From: Acidithiobacillus montserratensis
GTDB taxonomy: Bacteria; Pseudomonadota; Gammaproteobacteria; Acidithiobacillales; Acidithiobacillaceae
Direction: 5' to 3'
Length of the DNA stretch: 64,000 bases
NCBI RefSeq assembly: GCF_018853465.1
Contig: NZ_JABBOU010000069.1
Location: 1 to 64,000 of the forward strand
In this document: positions 1 to 9,529 of the stretch, one piece after another
Layout: each line of letters opens with the position of its first letter
Position numbering within the stretch: the stretch's first letter is position 1
Notes under the pieces: generated by a model
Told to the model about the DNA's origin: nothing
The model's database searches: none
What the model saw: only the letters and a program-made list of their open reading frames with translations
Translations under genes and position numbers: made by a program

Positions 1-90
1 TCGGTGAGAGTTGGGACTTTCATGCGGCAAAAGCTACCGCATTCATCCTGAGAAGTCCAGAAAAACCCTTTGTACTACTTCATCAGCAGC

Positions 91-354
91 TTAGATGGAA
101 GGTTGACAGGGCCCTGCCCGGGAGTCGGCATCGATATTTTTGGTATGTTCTGCGAGGTTGGATATGAGAATCAGGGGATTACCTCGGTCATCCAGGACAA
201 AAGGACTGACTGAAGCGAAGGGATAGCCTTCCAGTTTTTTGGAGAGGGTGCAGAGGGATCCATTATGATAGGCACGCACAAAGCGTCGTGCTTCGCTACC
301 GATGGCTAGGGCTTGATCTTCAGGGGGCATGGAGGCATCCGGGCTTGTCGACAT
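91..354 (-). pseudogene. Truncated pyridoxamine-5'-phosphate-oxidase-like (HugZ-type) flavin protein fragment
   Basis: The 87 codons from an ATG at 354 (a TTG at 363 is also possible) read like the N-terminal third of the split-barrel FMN-binding family that includes HugZ and PNPOx-like proteins. Recognisable pieces are an ARRFVRAYHNGSLCTLSKK segment, then PFASVSPFVLDDRGNPLILIS and SNLAEHTKNIDADSRA, which is the usual first half of the barrel. Right after DSRA the family similarity stops and eight unrelated residues lead to a stop. Full-length members are roughly 150-250 residues, so the gene seems cut at its 3' side. I could not find the missing part in another frame in bases 1-90, which suggests deletion or rearrangement rather than a simple frameshift. 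The family assignment is from memory of the motif pattern. Confidence 0.5.
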
Positions 355-480
355 TGAAATCAATATCTGCAGTCTAAACAGTGGTACCGGGTCTGTCGAT
401 AAGCGTGTTTATGGTGATCCTCTTGGCGAAAAGGCCACTTCGTTTTATCTTTCCCTAAAAATTGACTGAGCGTAAAACCT

Positions 481-1122
481 ATGGCTTCCACCCCTAACTT
501 CATCCTGCGCGCTGTCATGTCGTGCGCCTGCCTGAGCATTCCGCTACAGGCTTCGGCAGAAGATTCCTTATGGCAACAGGTTGTACATTGGGGTGAGGAG
601 CAGTGGTCCATGGCCACAGCCACGATGCCCCATTCACCGGTGACTGTTCCGGCGCAAGGGACGATAGAAGTGGCTTTTTCGCCGCCGGGCGGGGCAACAG
701 CAGCCATCGTCGCAGCCCTTGGTGCAGCGCGCCAGAGGGTCTGGGTGCAGGCTTACAGTTTTACCAGTGCGCCCATTGCCAAGGCGGTGTTGCAGGCGGC
801 GCGCCGGGGGCTGGATGTGCAGGTGCTGCTGGATAAAAGCCAGCGCACCCAGAAGTATTCTGTAGCGGATTTTTTTGCCAATCAGGGCGTGCCGGTATTT
901 ATTGATGACCAGCATGCCATTGCCCATAACAAGGTCATGGTCATCGACTCTGACACGCTGGTTACCGGCAGTTTCAATTTCAGTAAGGCGGCGGAGCAGG
1001 CCAATGCCGAAAATATGCTGATTTTCAGAGGAAATCCTGCGTTGCAGAAGTTATATGCCGAAAATTTTCGTTTTCATCTGAGTCATTCCACCCGATACGA
1101 GCCGCGTCATGGCCGGGATTGA
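481..1122 (+). CDS. Secreted phospholipase D-family nuclease (Nuc type, single HKD motif)
   Basis: A 213-residue protein. The first ~27 residues look like a Sec signal peptide (hydrophobic stretch ending PLQASA), so the enzyme should act in the periplasm or outside. The body is one PLD-like domain: a GG-TAAIVAALGAARQRVWVQAYSFTS start typical of the family (about residues 70-98) and the catalytic HKD motif HNKVMVID followed by TGSFNFS (about residues 149-168). One HKD per chain is the pattern of the Nuc/BfiI-like endonucleases, which work as dimers, rather than of lipases with two motifs. It stands alone, divergent from the broken gene before it and convergent with moeA. Substrate (DNA versus phospholipid) cannot be read from sequence. 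Confidence 0.85.
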   Translation: MASTPNFILRAVMSCACLSIPLQASAEDSLWQQVVHWGEEQWSMATATMPHSPVTVPAQGTIEVAFSPPGGATAAIVAALGAARQRVWVQAYSFTSAPIAKAVLQAARRGLDVQVLLDKSQRTQKYSVADFFANQGVPVFIDDQHAIAHNKVMVIDSDTLVTGSFNFSKAAEQANAENMLIFRGNPALQKLYAENFRFHLSHSTRYEPRHGRD

Positions 1123-1161
1123 CCAGAATAGACCGGAAAGGCACTTGCAGGGCTCAGAAAC

Positions 1162-2400
1162 TTAAACGAGCCCTTCCAGCAACTGCACATCCACGAGGCT
1201 CCCGGCCGGGGCGCCATCGGCCTCTGCGGCGAGGATGATCAGGCAGTCGGCATGGGCGAGACCGCTCATGATATGTGAGGCCTGCTGGCCAACTCCGGCG
1301 ACTTCAAGACCATTTTCTCCAGAGACCAGCACCCCGCGCTGAAAGTCGGTTCTTCCCGGTTTTTTCTGGAGGGCATGAGCCAAAGGCAGCTTGAGGATGG
1401 GTGCTGTCCAGGGCCCATTGCTGCCCATACGCTTGAGGATGCAGGGCCGAACGAACTGGTAAAAGGTCACCATGGTGGATACCGGATTGCCGGGCAGGCC
1501 AAAAAAGGTCGCCTCTCCTAGCTGGCCAAAGGCCAGGGGTCGACCGGGTTTCATGTTCATTTTCCAGAAATGAATGCTGCCCATGCGACCCAGCAGTTCG
1601 GCGATGTAATCGGCGTCACCGACCGAAACGCCACCCGTGCTGATCACCAGATCAGCCATCCCGGCGGCTTGCTGCAAGGCCGCTTCCAGACGCTCAGGAT
1701 CATCGGCAATCCGGCCCAGATCATAAATTTCACAGCCCAGACGCTGGAGCATGCCCTGTAGTGCATAGCGATTGCTATCATAAATCTGCCCGGCTGCGAG
1801 GGTGCTTCCGAGCGGCCGCAGTTCATCACCAGTGGAGAAAAAGGCGACCCGTAAGCGCCGCAACACCTTTACCTCTGCCATACCCAGGCTGGCCAGCAGG
1901 GCCAGATGGGCGGGACGCAGCAGGGTGCCGGCCTGGAGCGCCAGGGCACCGGCCTGCAAATCTTCGCCTGCCTGTCGAATATTGGCTCCCGCCCGGGGCG
2001 GTTGCTGGGGTACTACCTGCTCATCGTTGACCTCGGCGAGTTCCTGAATCAGCACGCTATCGGCCCCCTCGGGCACGACGGCACCGGTCATGATCCGCAC
2101 GCACTCACCGGGTCCTATCGGGTCTGTGAAGGGGTGGCCGGCAAAACAATGACCGATCAGGCGCCGGGGCCCTGCGCCATCGGCGCTGCGCAGGGCGTAT
2201 CCGTCCATGGCGGAATTGGGCCAGGCGGGCACCGCTTGCGCCGCTCGCAGGTCTTCCGCCAGCACGCGGCCCAGAGCATCGCCCAGGTGCAATATTTCCG
2301 TATCAACCAGGGCGGGGCTGGCCGCAAGAATGCTGGCCCTGGCCTCTTCCACGCTTTTCGCCAGGGGGTCATGTTCATTATCACTGCAGCAGTGCGCCAT
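1162..2400 (-). CDS. moeA: Molybdopterin molybdotransferase MoeA
   Basis: A 412-residue, full-length MoeA, which inserts molybdate into adenylylated molybdopterin in the last common step of molybdenum cofactor synthesis. Visible landmarks are PNSAMDGYA (about 61-69), the MoCF-type motifs STGDE (189-193) and STGGVSVGD (254-262), and GLPGNPVST in the catalytic domain, followed by the C-terminal domain IV. The N terminus carries an unusual HCCSDNEHD stretch, rich in possible metal ligands. The start codon abuts the mobB stop directly, so the two are co-transcribed in the order mobA-mobB-moeA. The cluster implies that the cell makes molybdoenzymes, though none is encoded in this window. Confidence 0.95.
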   Translation of the reverse strand: MAHCCSDNEHDPLAKSVEEARASILAASPALVDTEILHLGDALGRVLAEDLRAAQAVPAWPNSAMDGYALRSADGAGPRRLIGHCFAGHPFTDPIGPGECVRIMTGAVVPEGADSVLIQELAEVNDEQVVPQQPPRAGANIRQAGEDLQAGALALQAGTLLRPAHLALLASLGMAEVKVLRRLRVAFFSTGDELRPLGSTLAAGQIYDSNRYALQGMLQRLGCEIYDLGRIADDPERLEAALQQAAGMADLVISTGGVSVGDADYIAELLGRMGSIHFWKMNMKPGRPLAFGQLGEATFFGLPGNPVSTMVTFYQFVRPCILKRMGSNGPWTAPILKLPLAHALQKKPGRTDFQRGVLVSGENGLEVAGVGQQASHIMSGLAHADCLIILAAEADGAPAGSLVDVQLLEGLV

Positions 2401-2895
2401 TCAGGGTTCCTCGTATATCCAGCTATAGATGAATTCGGCAATGTTTTCGGGGGCTTTGAGGTTCAGTACAGGACAATGTACGGACAAAGGAGCATCGCTA
2501 GCCACGGCGATGATCTGTGAATCTTCCAGAGCCAGCAAGGGTTTTTGCAGGGAAGGGCGATGCACCTCTATTTTGGGTATGGGTAATCCCTTGTTTCCTT
2601 CCAGAAGCAACAAATCCGCAGAGCTGGGCAGAGCGGCAGTCATACTTTCCAAGTCTACAGTTTCTGGTGCCCGACAGGTCGTAAACCAGCGTTGGGGGCC
2701 TTGTAAGAGAACGGCTTCGGCACCCGCCTCGCGAAGGCGGTAACTGTCTTTACCGGGGGTGTCCCAGTCCACCTCATGGTGCGTAGATTTGACCACGGCG
2801 ATGCATAATCCTTTGGCGTGCAGTAGGGGTATCAATGCGCAGAGCAAGGTGGTTTTTCCGCTGCCGCTATATCCTACCACTCCTATCGTTTTCAT
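2401..2895 (-). CDS. mobB: Molybdopterin-guanine dinucleotide biosynthesis adapter protein MobB
   Basis: 164 residues. The N terminus holds a Walker A loop GYSGSGKTTL (about 8-17), followed by the HHEVDWDTPGKDSYR-type segment characteristic of MobB. MobB is a GTP-binding partner that assists MobA in attaching GMP to molybdopterin. It overlaps the upstream mobA by 4 nt (ATGA type) and touches the moeA start, so translation is probably coupled through the three genes. Length and motifs are normal for the family. Confidence 0.93.
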   Translation of the reverse strand: MKTIGVVGYSGSGKTTLLCALIPLLHAKGLCIAVVKSTHHEVDWDTPGKDSYRLREAGAEAVLLQGPQRWFTTCRAPETVDLESMTAALPSSADLLLLEGNKGLPIPKIEVHRPSLQKPLLALEDSQIIAVASDAPLSVHCPVLNLKAPENIAEFIYSWIYEEP

Positions 2896-3494
2896 AGCAG
2901 ATCCTCGGGGCTGTTGCAGTTGCGCAGCAGGACTTCATCCAGATGTAGTGTCGCGTAATCCATATCCTGGAACCATTCCTGGGCCTTGCGACCACCTTGA
3001 TCCAGATAGTGTTGCAGGTGCGGCAGCAGACGCCGATGACATAAGATGACTACGGCATGTAAGCCGGTATCGCTGTGGACCACCACCAGATCCTTGTCCA
3101 TTTTGGCTTGCCACAGCTGGCGCAGCAGGTCAGGGGGAAGGAGCGGGCTATCCACCGGAATGCTGGCCACCCAGTCCTCGCGAGCGGCCGCAAGCCCGGC
3201 ACTCAAGCCCATGAGGGGACCTTCAAAACCGTTGTTGGCATCGGTAATGACCCTGTGACCCAAAGCCCGGTATTGATCCAGATGACGATTGGCACTGATC
3301 AGAATCTCTGTACTGTCCGTCTGTATTATGTGAATAGCCTGTTTAATCAATGTTCTGTCGCGCCAATGAACCCAGCCTTTATCGACTCCGCCCATCCGTC
3401 GGCCTGCTCCGCCCGCCAGAATCAGGCCAGTTACCGGTAAGGATGAGGAAATGCTTTGCTGCTTGCACATAAGATTTGGCGGCTGCCCTGTCAT
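2892..3494 (-). CDS. mobA: Molybdenum cofactor guanylyltransferase MobA
   Basis: 200 residues. The nucleotidyltransferase signature LILAGGAGRRMGGVDKGW lies at about residues 24-41. It is followed by a typical MobA fold with PVDSPLLPPDLL in the middle (the metal-binding aspartate region). MobA joins GMP from GTP to molybdopterin, giving the dinucleotide cofactor used by DMSO-reductase-family enzymes. The 5' end is uncertain: the ATG at 3494 gives an N-terminal extension of about 20 residues before the conserved core, and a second in-frame ATG eight codons later (MCKQQ) is equally possible. First gene of the mobA-mobB-moeA operon. Confidence 0.93.
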   Translation of the reverse strand: MTGQPPNLMCKQQSISSSLPVTGLILAGGAGRRMGGVDKGWVHWRDRTLIKQAIHIIQTDSTEILISANRHLDQYRALGHRVITDANNGFEGPLMGLSAGLAAAREDWVASIPVDSPLLPPDLLRQLWQAKMDKDLVVVHSDTGLHAVVILCHRRLLPHLQHYLDQGGRKAQEWFQDMDYATLHLDEVLLRNCNSPEDLL

Positions 3495-3548
3495 AAAAGC
3501 CTATGCTATCCTTCCACAATTATCTGACAAGTAAAACCCGGAGCAGTT

Positions 3549-4106
3549 ATGTGGGATTGGTTGCGGGGCAGGTCGGGACCGAAGGTTCCTCCCCGTGGGG
3601 TGGTCGTGGATGCAGGTATTCCCAATCAGGACAGGGTCGCGGAATTACCGCTGCCCGAGGCCCTGTTTGTTCTGCATTATAATGGGTTTGCGCAACTCCC
3701 GGAAAATGCTGAATTGCGGCAATTGTTGCTGGATACCGCCCGGAATGGAGAGTTCCTGCGCGATCTTCCCCGGGTCAGTGCCCGGCGTCTGGAAGAAAGT
3801 CACGGACTGCAGTCCCGTTTTGGCGTAGAGCTGGAAAACGTCGTGCGCTTTTTCAAGGTGCTCCACAGTGAAATCACCCGGCGCATGTATATCGATGCGG
3901 CGCGCAAGCGCGAGGACGTAGCCGGAGTGCAATTTACTCTCCGCGATCCGGGCCAGGCCGATGTCGAGCAGCTGGCTATTGTCGAAGCGGATCCATCGGC
4001 TCTGGGCGCGGGTGTTTATCCCCTCAATCATATCCCCGAGAATCCGCATCCGGGAACCGAAAACCCCTTTATAATTCGTATTGTCTTGAAAAAGGATCTG
4101 GCATGA
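3549..4106 (+). CDS. Conserved hypothetical protein upstream of leuB
   Basis: 185 residues that I do not recognise. No signal peptide or membrane segment is visible. The start WDWLRGRSG is basic, and a long charged helical stretch occupies about residues 50-125. The C terminus ([13 protein letters not shown]) looks like a beta strand. It starts at an ATG with a GGAG-like site 6-9 nt upstream and ends in a 4-nt ATGA overlap with leuB, so it is translationally coupled to that gene. The coupling argues that it is a real gene and may be tied to leucine or aspartate-family metabolism, but that is guilt by association only. Confidence 0.75.
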   Translation: MWDWLRGRSGPKVPPRGVVVDAGIPNQDRVAELPLPEALFVLHYNGFAQLPENAELRQLLLDTARNGEFLRDLPRVSARRLEESHGLQSRFGVELENVVRFFKVLHSEITRRMYIDAARKREDVAGVQFTLRDPGQADVEQLAIVEADPSALGAGVYPLNHIPENPHPGTENPFIIRIVLKKDLA

Positions 4107-5173
4107 AAAAAATAGCGATTTTCCCGGGTGACGGGATTGGTCCCGAGATTGTGGATGCCGCGCGGCTGGTGCTGGATGCGGTGGATCAGGCTGCTGGCTT
4201 GCAACTGCAATGTACGGTTGGACTGGTCGGCGGTGCAGCTCTGGATGCCGCCGATGATCCCCTGCCGGAAGCCTCCCTGCAATTGGCCATGGCGGCTGAT
4301 GCAGTCATTCTCGGTGCAGTGGGTGGTCCGCGTTGGGACAGCCTGCCCCCGGCCAAACGTCCCGAACAGGGACTGCTGCGTTTGCGCAAGCATCTGGATC
4401 TTTTCGCCAATTTACGGCCTGCGCAGATTTTTCCGCAATTGTTGAGTGCCTCGCCATTGCGCCCGGAACTGGTGCAGGACGTGGATATTCTGGTGGTGCG
4501 TGAACTCACCGGTGACATCTACTTTGGTCAGCCCCGGGGAGTAGAGATGGTCAATGGCAAGCGGCGCGGCCACAACACCATGGTCTATGACGAGGACGAA
4601 ATCCGCCGGATTGCCCATGTCGCTTTCAAGGCCGCCCAGGGTCGTCGTAAACAGCTGTGTTCAGTGGACAAGGCGAATGTGCTGGAAACCACCCGTTTGT
4701 GGCGGGAAGTCGTGACGGAATTAGCCCCGGAATATCCCGATGTCAGCTTGAGTCATATGTATGTGGATAATGCGGCAATGCAACTGATCCGTGCCCCTGC
4801 CCAGTTTGATGTGCTGCTGACGGGGAACATGTTCGGTGACATTCTTTCGGATGAAGCCAGTCAACTGACCGGTTCCATCGGCATGCTGCCCTCGGCCTCG
4901 CTGGGTGAAGGACGGGGCATGTATGAACCCATTCATGGTTCCGCCCCGGACATTGCCGGCCAGGATAAAGCCAACCCGCTGGCGACCATTTTGTCTATCG
5001 CCATGATGCTGCGTCATTCTCTGGGCACCGAACAATGGGCTCAGCGGGTGGAGTTGGCAGTTCAGAAAGTCCTGGATGCCGGCTTGCGCACGGCGGATAT
5101 TGCTGCACCGGGAGAAGCCGTGATCGGCACCCGCGCCATGGGCCAGGCGGTCGTTCAAGCCTTGCAACTCTGA
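4103..5173 (+). CDS. leuB: 3-isopropylmalate dehydrogenase
   Basis: 356 residues, the standard length. LeuB oxidises and decarboxylates (2R,3S)-3-isopropylmalate with NAD+ in leucine synthesis. The N terminus [14 protein letters not shown] and the signature around [15 protein letters not shown] (about 248-262), with the metal-binding aspartates, are clear. [11 protein letters not shown] (about 133-143) contributes the substrate arginine/threonine region. It overlaps the upstream unknown gene by 4 nt and is followed 11 nt later by asd. leuA, leuC and leuD are not in this window. The leuB-asd-fimV-truA order matches the arrangement known from Pseudomonas and relatives. Confidence 0.97.
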   Translation: MKKIAIFPGDGIGPEIVDAARLVLDAVDQAAGLQLQCTVGLVGGAALDAADDPLPEASLQLAMAADAVILGAVGGPRWDSLPPAKRPEQGLLRLRKHLDLFANLRPAQIFPQLLSASPLRPELVQDVDILVVRELTGDIYFGQPRGVEMVNGKRRGHNTMVYDEDEIRRIAHVAFKAAQGRRKQLCSVDKANVLETTRLWREVVTELAPEYPDVSLSHMYVDNAAMQLIRAPAQFDVLLTGNMFGDILSDEASQLTGSIGMLPSASLGEGRGMYEPIHGSAPDIAGQDKANPLATILSIAMMLRHSLGTEQWAQRVELAVQKVLDAGLRTADIAAPGEAVIGTRAMGQAVVQALQL

Positions 5174-5184
5174 GGAAGTCGCTT

Positions 5185-6207
5185 ATGAAAAAATCCCATT
5201 ACAACGTGGCAGTGCTGGGGGCAACCGGGGCCGTCGGTGAAGTCATGATGCAAATTCTGGAGCAGCGGAACTTCCCCGTCGATAATCTCTATCTGCTGGC
5301 CAGCAACCGCTCTGCGGGGGGGCTTTTGCCATTTCGCGGCAAGCAGATACTGGTCCGGGACGCCACAGATTTTGACTGGTCCCAGGTGGATATCGGCCTG
5401 TTTTCTGCGGGCGCCAAGGTCAGTGCCCAATTTGCGCCCAAGGCCGCTGAAGCAGGCTGTGTGGTCATCGACAATACCTCCCAGTATCGTTATGACGATG
5501 ATATTCCCTTGGTAGTGCCGGAGGTGAATCCCCGGCGGATTGGGGATTATGTCAATCGCGGCATCATTGCCAATCCCAATTGTTCGACCATCCAGATGCT
5601 GCTGGCCTTGAAACCCATCGCCGATGCGGTAGGTATCGAGCGGGTGGTGGTCGCCACTTATCAGGCGGTCAGTGGCGCAGGCAAGCGCGCTATCGAAGAA
5701 CTCGGCCAGCAGACCATGGCGCTGTTTCGTCACGAAGAGGCGGTTTGCGATGTATTCCCCAAGCGTATTGCCTTTAACTGCCTGCCGCAAATCGATGTGT
5801 TTCAGGATAATGGGTATACCAAGGAAGAAATGAAAATGCTGTGGGAAACCCGCAAAATTCTGGAGCTTCCCGACATCGCTCTGACCGCTACCTGTGTGCG
5901 GGTACCGGTATTTTATGGACACTCCGAAGCCGTCAATGTGGTGACCCGCGACCAAATTACTCCCGAGGCGCTACGTGCTCTGCTGGAAAAAGCCCCGGGG
6001 GTGACGGTGGTGGATAATCAGGAGAAGTCTTTATGGCCTTCGGCACTGGATGCGGCCGGGCAGGATACGACCTATGTCGGCCGTATCCGGGGCGATTGTT
6101 CGCACCAGAACGGCATTAATTTCTGGGTGGTTTCCGATAATATTCGCAAGGGTGCGGCCTTGAACAGCGTGCAGATTGCAGAGATATTGATTCGCGACTA
6201 TTTATAG
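5185..6207 (+). CDS. asd: Aspartate-semialdehyde dehydrogenase
   Basis: 340 residues. Asd reduces aspartyl phosphate to aspartate semialdehyde, the branch point to lysine/diaminopimelate, threonine and methionine. The NADP-binding GATGAVG motif is at about 10-16 and the catalytic cysteine sits in NPNCSTIQ. The chosen ATG at 5185 has a GAGGAAG ribosome site 5-8 nt before it. The frame stays open further upstream into leuB, but that extension does not resemble the family. Downstream metZ and folC use products of the same amino-acid/one-carbon network. Confidence 0.97.
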   Translation: MKKSHYNVAVLGATGAVGEVMMQILEQRNFPVDNLYLLASNRSAGGLLPFRGKQILVRDATDFDWSQVDIGLFSAGAKVSAQFAPKAAEAGCVVIDNTSQYRYDDDIPLVVPEVNPRRIGDYVNRGIIANPNCSTIQMLLALKPIADAVGIERVVVATYQAVSGAGKRAIEELGQQTMALFRHEEAVCDVFPKRIAFNCLPQIDVFQDNGYTKEEMKMLWETRKILELPDIALTATCVRVPVFYGHSEAVNVVTRDQITPEALRALLEKAPGVTVVDNQEKSLWPSALDAAGQDTTYVGRIRGDCSHQNGINFWVVSDNIRKGAALNSVQIAEILIRDYL

Positions 6208-6272
6208 TGGCATCACGGGTCAAATCCGGCTCATAGCAGTACGCTTGCGCTACAGAAAAAGAGGAAAAAACA

Positions 6273-8696
6273 ATGGAGAGAAAGAGTTGGTTATGGGCCA
6301 TGGCCGGGATGGGGTTGCTGCTTCCGGGTATGGCCCAGGCGCTGGGCTTGGGATCTTTGCAGGTTCTCTCAGCCCCTGGAGAGCCCTTTCGTGCGGAAAT
6401 AGCCATACAATCGGTTACTCCCCAGGCGGCCTCCAGTCTGCATGCCAGTCTGGCACCGGCCAGTGCTTTTGCCATGATCAATCTGCCCCAGGCTCAGTCT
6501 CTGGAACATTGGCAATTTACGGTGCGACGTGGTGACCAGCCGGCCATTCTGATTTCCAGTCCCTTGCCGGTGAGTCAGCCCAATCTGCACTTTCTGGTCC
6601 AGCTGGATTGGTCGGGCGGTCAGCTGGTGCGCGAGTACAGCGCCAGTAATGCGCTTGCCCCTACGCCTTCAGCCAGTTCTGCTGCCAGTATGCCAATGGC
6701 TGCACCGAGCATGCCAGTAAGCACGCCAGCCCCCCGGACATTTGTTCCAGACAGGCTCTATCACGGCTGGTCTCGCGTCAGTCAGTACGGCCCGGTCCCG
6801 ATGAACAGCTCCTTGTATGATATCTCGCGATCCATTACCGATAGTAATGCGGTGACGCTGGATCAGGTCATGTCTGCAGTGGTCAAGGCTAATCCACAAG
6901 CATTCAAAAATGCCAATCCCACCTATTTGTATGCAGGAAGTATGCTGAACTTGCCGAGTCTGACGCAGGTGCAGGCAATGACACCTGCTCAGGCCACAGC
7001 ATGGCTGGCTACCCAAAGTCGTGGTGGAAGTGTAACCCCGACAGCCGTCGGTAAAACTGTTCAGGCTGCCGCCCCTGCAGCCAATAAAAAGCTGCAGCCT
7101 GAGAAAATTACGACCAGCCCTACTGAAAGTGCTACCCATCTGGTCTTGTCCAGCGCGCCAGCCAGTGCCGCTTCGGTCAGTGCCTCTACCAGCTCTACCA
7201 GCACAGCGCCTCTGACAGCAGATACCCTGGCGCTGCAAACAGAAAACCAGAAACTCAAAACGGAGCTGAGTGGCCTTGGCCAGCGTTTGAGTGCCGAAGA
7301 ACGTCTTCTGGAAAATCAGGGAGTACAACTGGCTACCCTTTCGCGCAACAGTGCGAATAACAGTCTGTTCAGCAATATTCCCCTGTTGCTTTCCCTGGGT
7401 GGAAATTTGCTGCTCCTGGTTCTGTTTATCTGGATGCTGCGGCGTCAGAAGGAATCCGAACGGCGTCAGCGCGAGGTGTCGCAGCGTCTGTCTACCTTGA
7501 ATAACGCCAAACCCAAGCCGGTTGTCGAGCCCCAGGTGGTATCGCCTGCCGTAACGCCTGCACCCGCTGTGGCAGCAGTTGCGGCTCCCGTTGCGGCATT
7601 CAATACGGATCCTGAGCCAGCGGTCAGCACCCCTTCAGTCGTTTCTGCCCCGGCATCGGCTATCACTGCTGCTCCTGAAACGGCGGGAATACTTGCTGAA
7701 GATGCAGCGGTTGCCGAGCCGGCCTTCTCGTCCGCATTCACTGCAGATCATGACGACGCCATGGAAATTGATCCCATTGAACAAGCGGATCTTTATCTGA
7801 CTTACGGCAAATCCGAACAGGCCATCGCCGTGATGAATGAGGCGCTGGACGAGAATCCTCGCCGCAAGGAGTTGTATGTCAAACTCCTGGATATGTATGC
7901 AACCTTGGATCGCCATGCAGATTATCTGGATCTGGCGGAACGCATGCGCGGTCGTTTTGGACCGCACAATGCAGCCTGGCAGGAAGTGGCTGCCCAGGGC
8001 GCACGGCTTTTCCCGGAAAATGCCTTGTTTGTCCCGGAGCCTGAAGCTGAAGTTACGGAAAGGGCCAGCCCTTCTGCGATGGAAGCCTCTGCGGCAGTAG
8101 TACAGGAAACGCCGGTTGCTGCCGAAGCGGATGCCGCAGACAAACTGGACTTTCATTTTTCTCGTGATGAGGCCGAAACGGCGCCTGTGTCCGGTAATGA
8201 TGCCTTCCCTTCAGAAGAAAAAGATCGCCTGCTGCACGATATTGACGAGCAATTCCGGCTGATGGACGAAGAACATCTCCATACCGAACCGGCAGGTGTC
8301 GAAACGACGGCTGCGGCGCCTGAATCTGGCGCAGTATCTGCAGCCGAAAACGTGCACCCGGAAGATACCCTGCCATTTTCTTTCGGGTTGACTCCCTTTG
8401 AAGAGGAACATGCCCCCCCTGCCTCTGCCCCTGCCCCGTCTACAGTACACCTAGCCGAAGCCGAGCCCGATCTTGAGTCTGAAGTATTCCACGAAACACC
8501 CAGGCCCTTTGTCGCCGATGCGTCCAGTTTGGCTGGCAGCGATGACTGGGATGCCGTCGGCACCAAACTGGACCTGGCGAAGGCATATGTGGAAATGGGC
8601 GACAGCGAATCCGCGCGGGACCTGCTCGAAGAAGTCAGCAAGGAAGGCAGTAGCAGCCAGCGTGAAGAAGCCCAGAAAATGCTCGAAGATTTGTAG
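6273..8696 (+). CDS. fimV: FimV-like motility/pilus hub protein (LysM, TM, TPR)
   Basis: 807 residues with the classic FimV layout. There is a signal peptide (1-23), the FimV N-terminal domain starting LGLGSLQVLSAPGEPFRAEI, a LysM-like peptidoglycan-binding part around residues 190-235, a coiled coil near 320-355, one membrane span at about 368-388, and a long acidic Ala/Pro/Glu-rich cytoplasmic linker. It ends in the short TPR-like FimV C-terminal domain (DLAKAYVEMGDSESARDLLEEV region). In Pseudomonas FimV organises the cell pole and supports type IV pilus assembly and cAMP signalling. The start ATG has GAGGAAA 6 nt upstream. Repetitive low-complexity linkers evolve fast, so functional detail cannot be transferred. 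Confidence 0.92.
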   Translation: MERKSWLWAMAGMGLLLPGMAQALGLGSLQVLSAPGEPFRAEIAIQSVTPQAASSLHASLAPASAFAMINLPQAQSLEHWQFTVRRGDQPAILISSPLPVSQPNLHFLVQLDWSGGQLVREYSASNALAPTPSASSAASMPMAAPSMPVSTPAPRTFVPDRLYHGWSRVSQYGPVPMNSSLYDISRSITDSNAVTLDQVMSAVVKANPQAFKNANPTYLYAGSMLNLPSLTQVQAMTPAQATAWLATQSRGGSVTPTAVGKTVQAAAPAANKKLQPEKITTSPTESATHLVLSSAPASAASVSASTSSTSTAPLTADTLALQTENQKLKTELSGLGQRLSAEERLLENQGVQLATLSRNSANNSLFSNIPLLLSLGGNLLLLVLFIWMLRRQKESERRQREVSQRLSTLNNAKPKPVVEPQVVSPAVTPAPAVAAVAAPVAAFNTDPEPAVSTPSVVSAPASAITAAPETAGILAEDAAVAEPAFSSAFTADHDDAMEIDPIEQADLYLTYGKSEQAIAVMNEALDENPRRKELYVKLLDMYATLDRHADYLDLAERMRGRFGPHNAAWQEVAAQGARLFPENALFVPEPEAEVTERASPSAMEASAAVVQETPVAAEADAADKLDFHFSRDEAETAPVSGNDAFPSEEKDRLLHDIDEQFRLMDEEHLHTEPAGVETTAAAPESGAVSAAENVHPEDTLPFSFGLTPFEEEHAPPASAPAPSTVHLAEAEPDLESEVFHETPRPFVADASSLAGSDDWDAVGTKLDLAKAYVEMGDSESARDLLEEVSKEGSSSQREEAQKMLEDL

Positions 8697-8698
8697 TT

Positions 8699-9526
8699 TT
8701 GATTGCAGACGTTTCGGTAGATGACCCAAGGCCCGGCAATCGCTGGGCCTTGGGCATTGAATATGATGGTAATGGCTTTTGTGGCTGGCAGCGCCAGTCC
8801 GGCCAGCCCAGTGTCCAGCAGTCACTGGAAGAAGCGCTCAGTCGGCTGGCGCAAACACCCGTTACGGTGACGGTGGCCGGACGGACGGATACGGGTGTGC
8901 ATGCTCTTTGCCAGGTCGTGCATTTTGATGCCCCGGTACTGCGCTCAGCGGAATCCTGGGTACGTGCCACCAATACCTACCTGCCTGATGGTGTCGCTGT
9001 GCGCTGGGCGCAGCCGGTCCCCGCGCATTTTCATGCCCGTTTTTCGGCAACGGCCAGGCGCTATCGCTACGTCATCGTGAATCGCCGGGAAAAATCCGCT
9101 CTGTGGCGGCATCATACCGCCTGGGTATACAGTCACCTGGATATTGAACCGATGCAGGCGGCTGCAGATTTATTACTGGGCACCCATGATTTTTCGGCCT
9201 TCCGGGCCTCTTCCTGTCAGGCTAAAAATCCGGTACGCCATTTACAGCGACTGTCGCTCAGTCAGCGCGGTGAGTTGATTGCCATCGATGCAGAAGCCAA
9301 TGGGTTTTTGCATCACATGGTGCGCAATCTGGCGGGAGTATTGATTGCCATTGGACGTGGCGATCAGCCACCGTCCTGGGCTGCCGCTGTTCTTGCCAGT
9401 CGGGACCGCTGTCAGGCCAGCATAACGGCTCCTCCCGGCGGATTGTATTTTGTTGCACCCCGATATCCCGATGCATTTGCCCTGCCGGTGGATGCGGTAG
9501 ATGCCGGATTTTTGACGGGAGAATAA
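8699..9526 (+). CDS. truA: tRNA pseudouridine(38-40) synthase TruA
   Basis: 275 residues. TruA isomerises U38-U40 in the anticodon arm. The catalytic aspartate lies in the family motif AGRTDTGVHA (about 60-69). GFCGWQRQ near the N terminus and the FLHHMVRNLAG motif near residue 205 are typical. The start is a TTG two bases after the fimV stop; no in-frame ATG precedes the conserved WALGIEYDGNGF, so the exact start is uncertain by about 15 residues. Close spacing suggests co-transcription with fimV. A structured repeat element follows before trpF. Confidence 0.95.
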   Translation: MIADVSVDDPRPGNRWALGIEYDGNGFCGWQRQSGQPSVQQSLEEALSRLAQTPVTVTVAGRTDTGVHALCQVVHFDAPVLRSAESWVRATNTYLPDGVAVRWAQPVPAHFHARFSATARRYRYVIVNRREKSALWRHHTAWVYSHLDIEPMQAAADLLLGTHDFSAFRASSCQAKNPVRHLQRLSLSQRGELIAIDAEANGFLHHMVRNLAGVLIAIGRGDQPPSWAAAVLASRDRCQASITAPPGGLYFVAPRYPDAFALPVDAVDAGFLTGE

Positions 9527-9529
9527 GCG

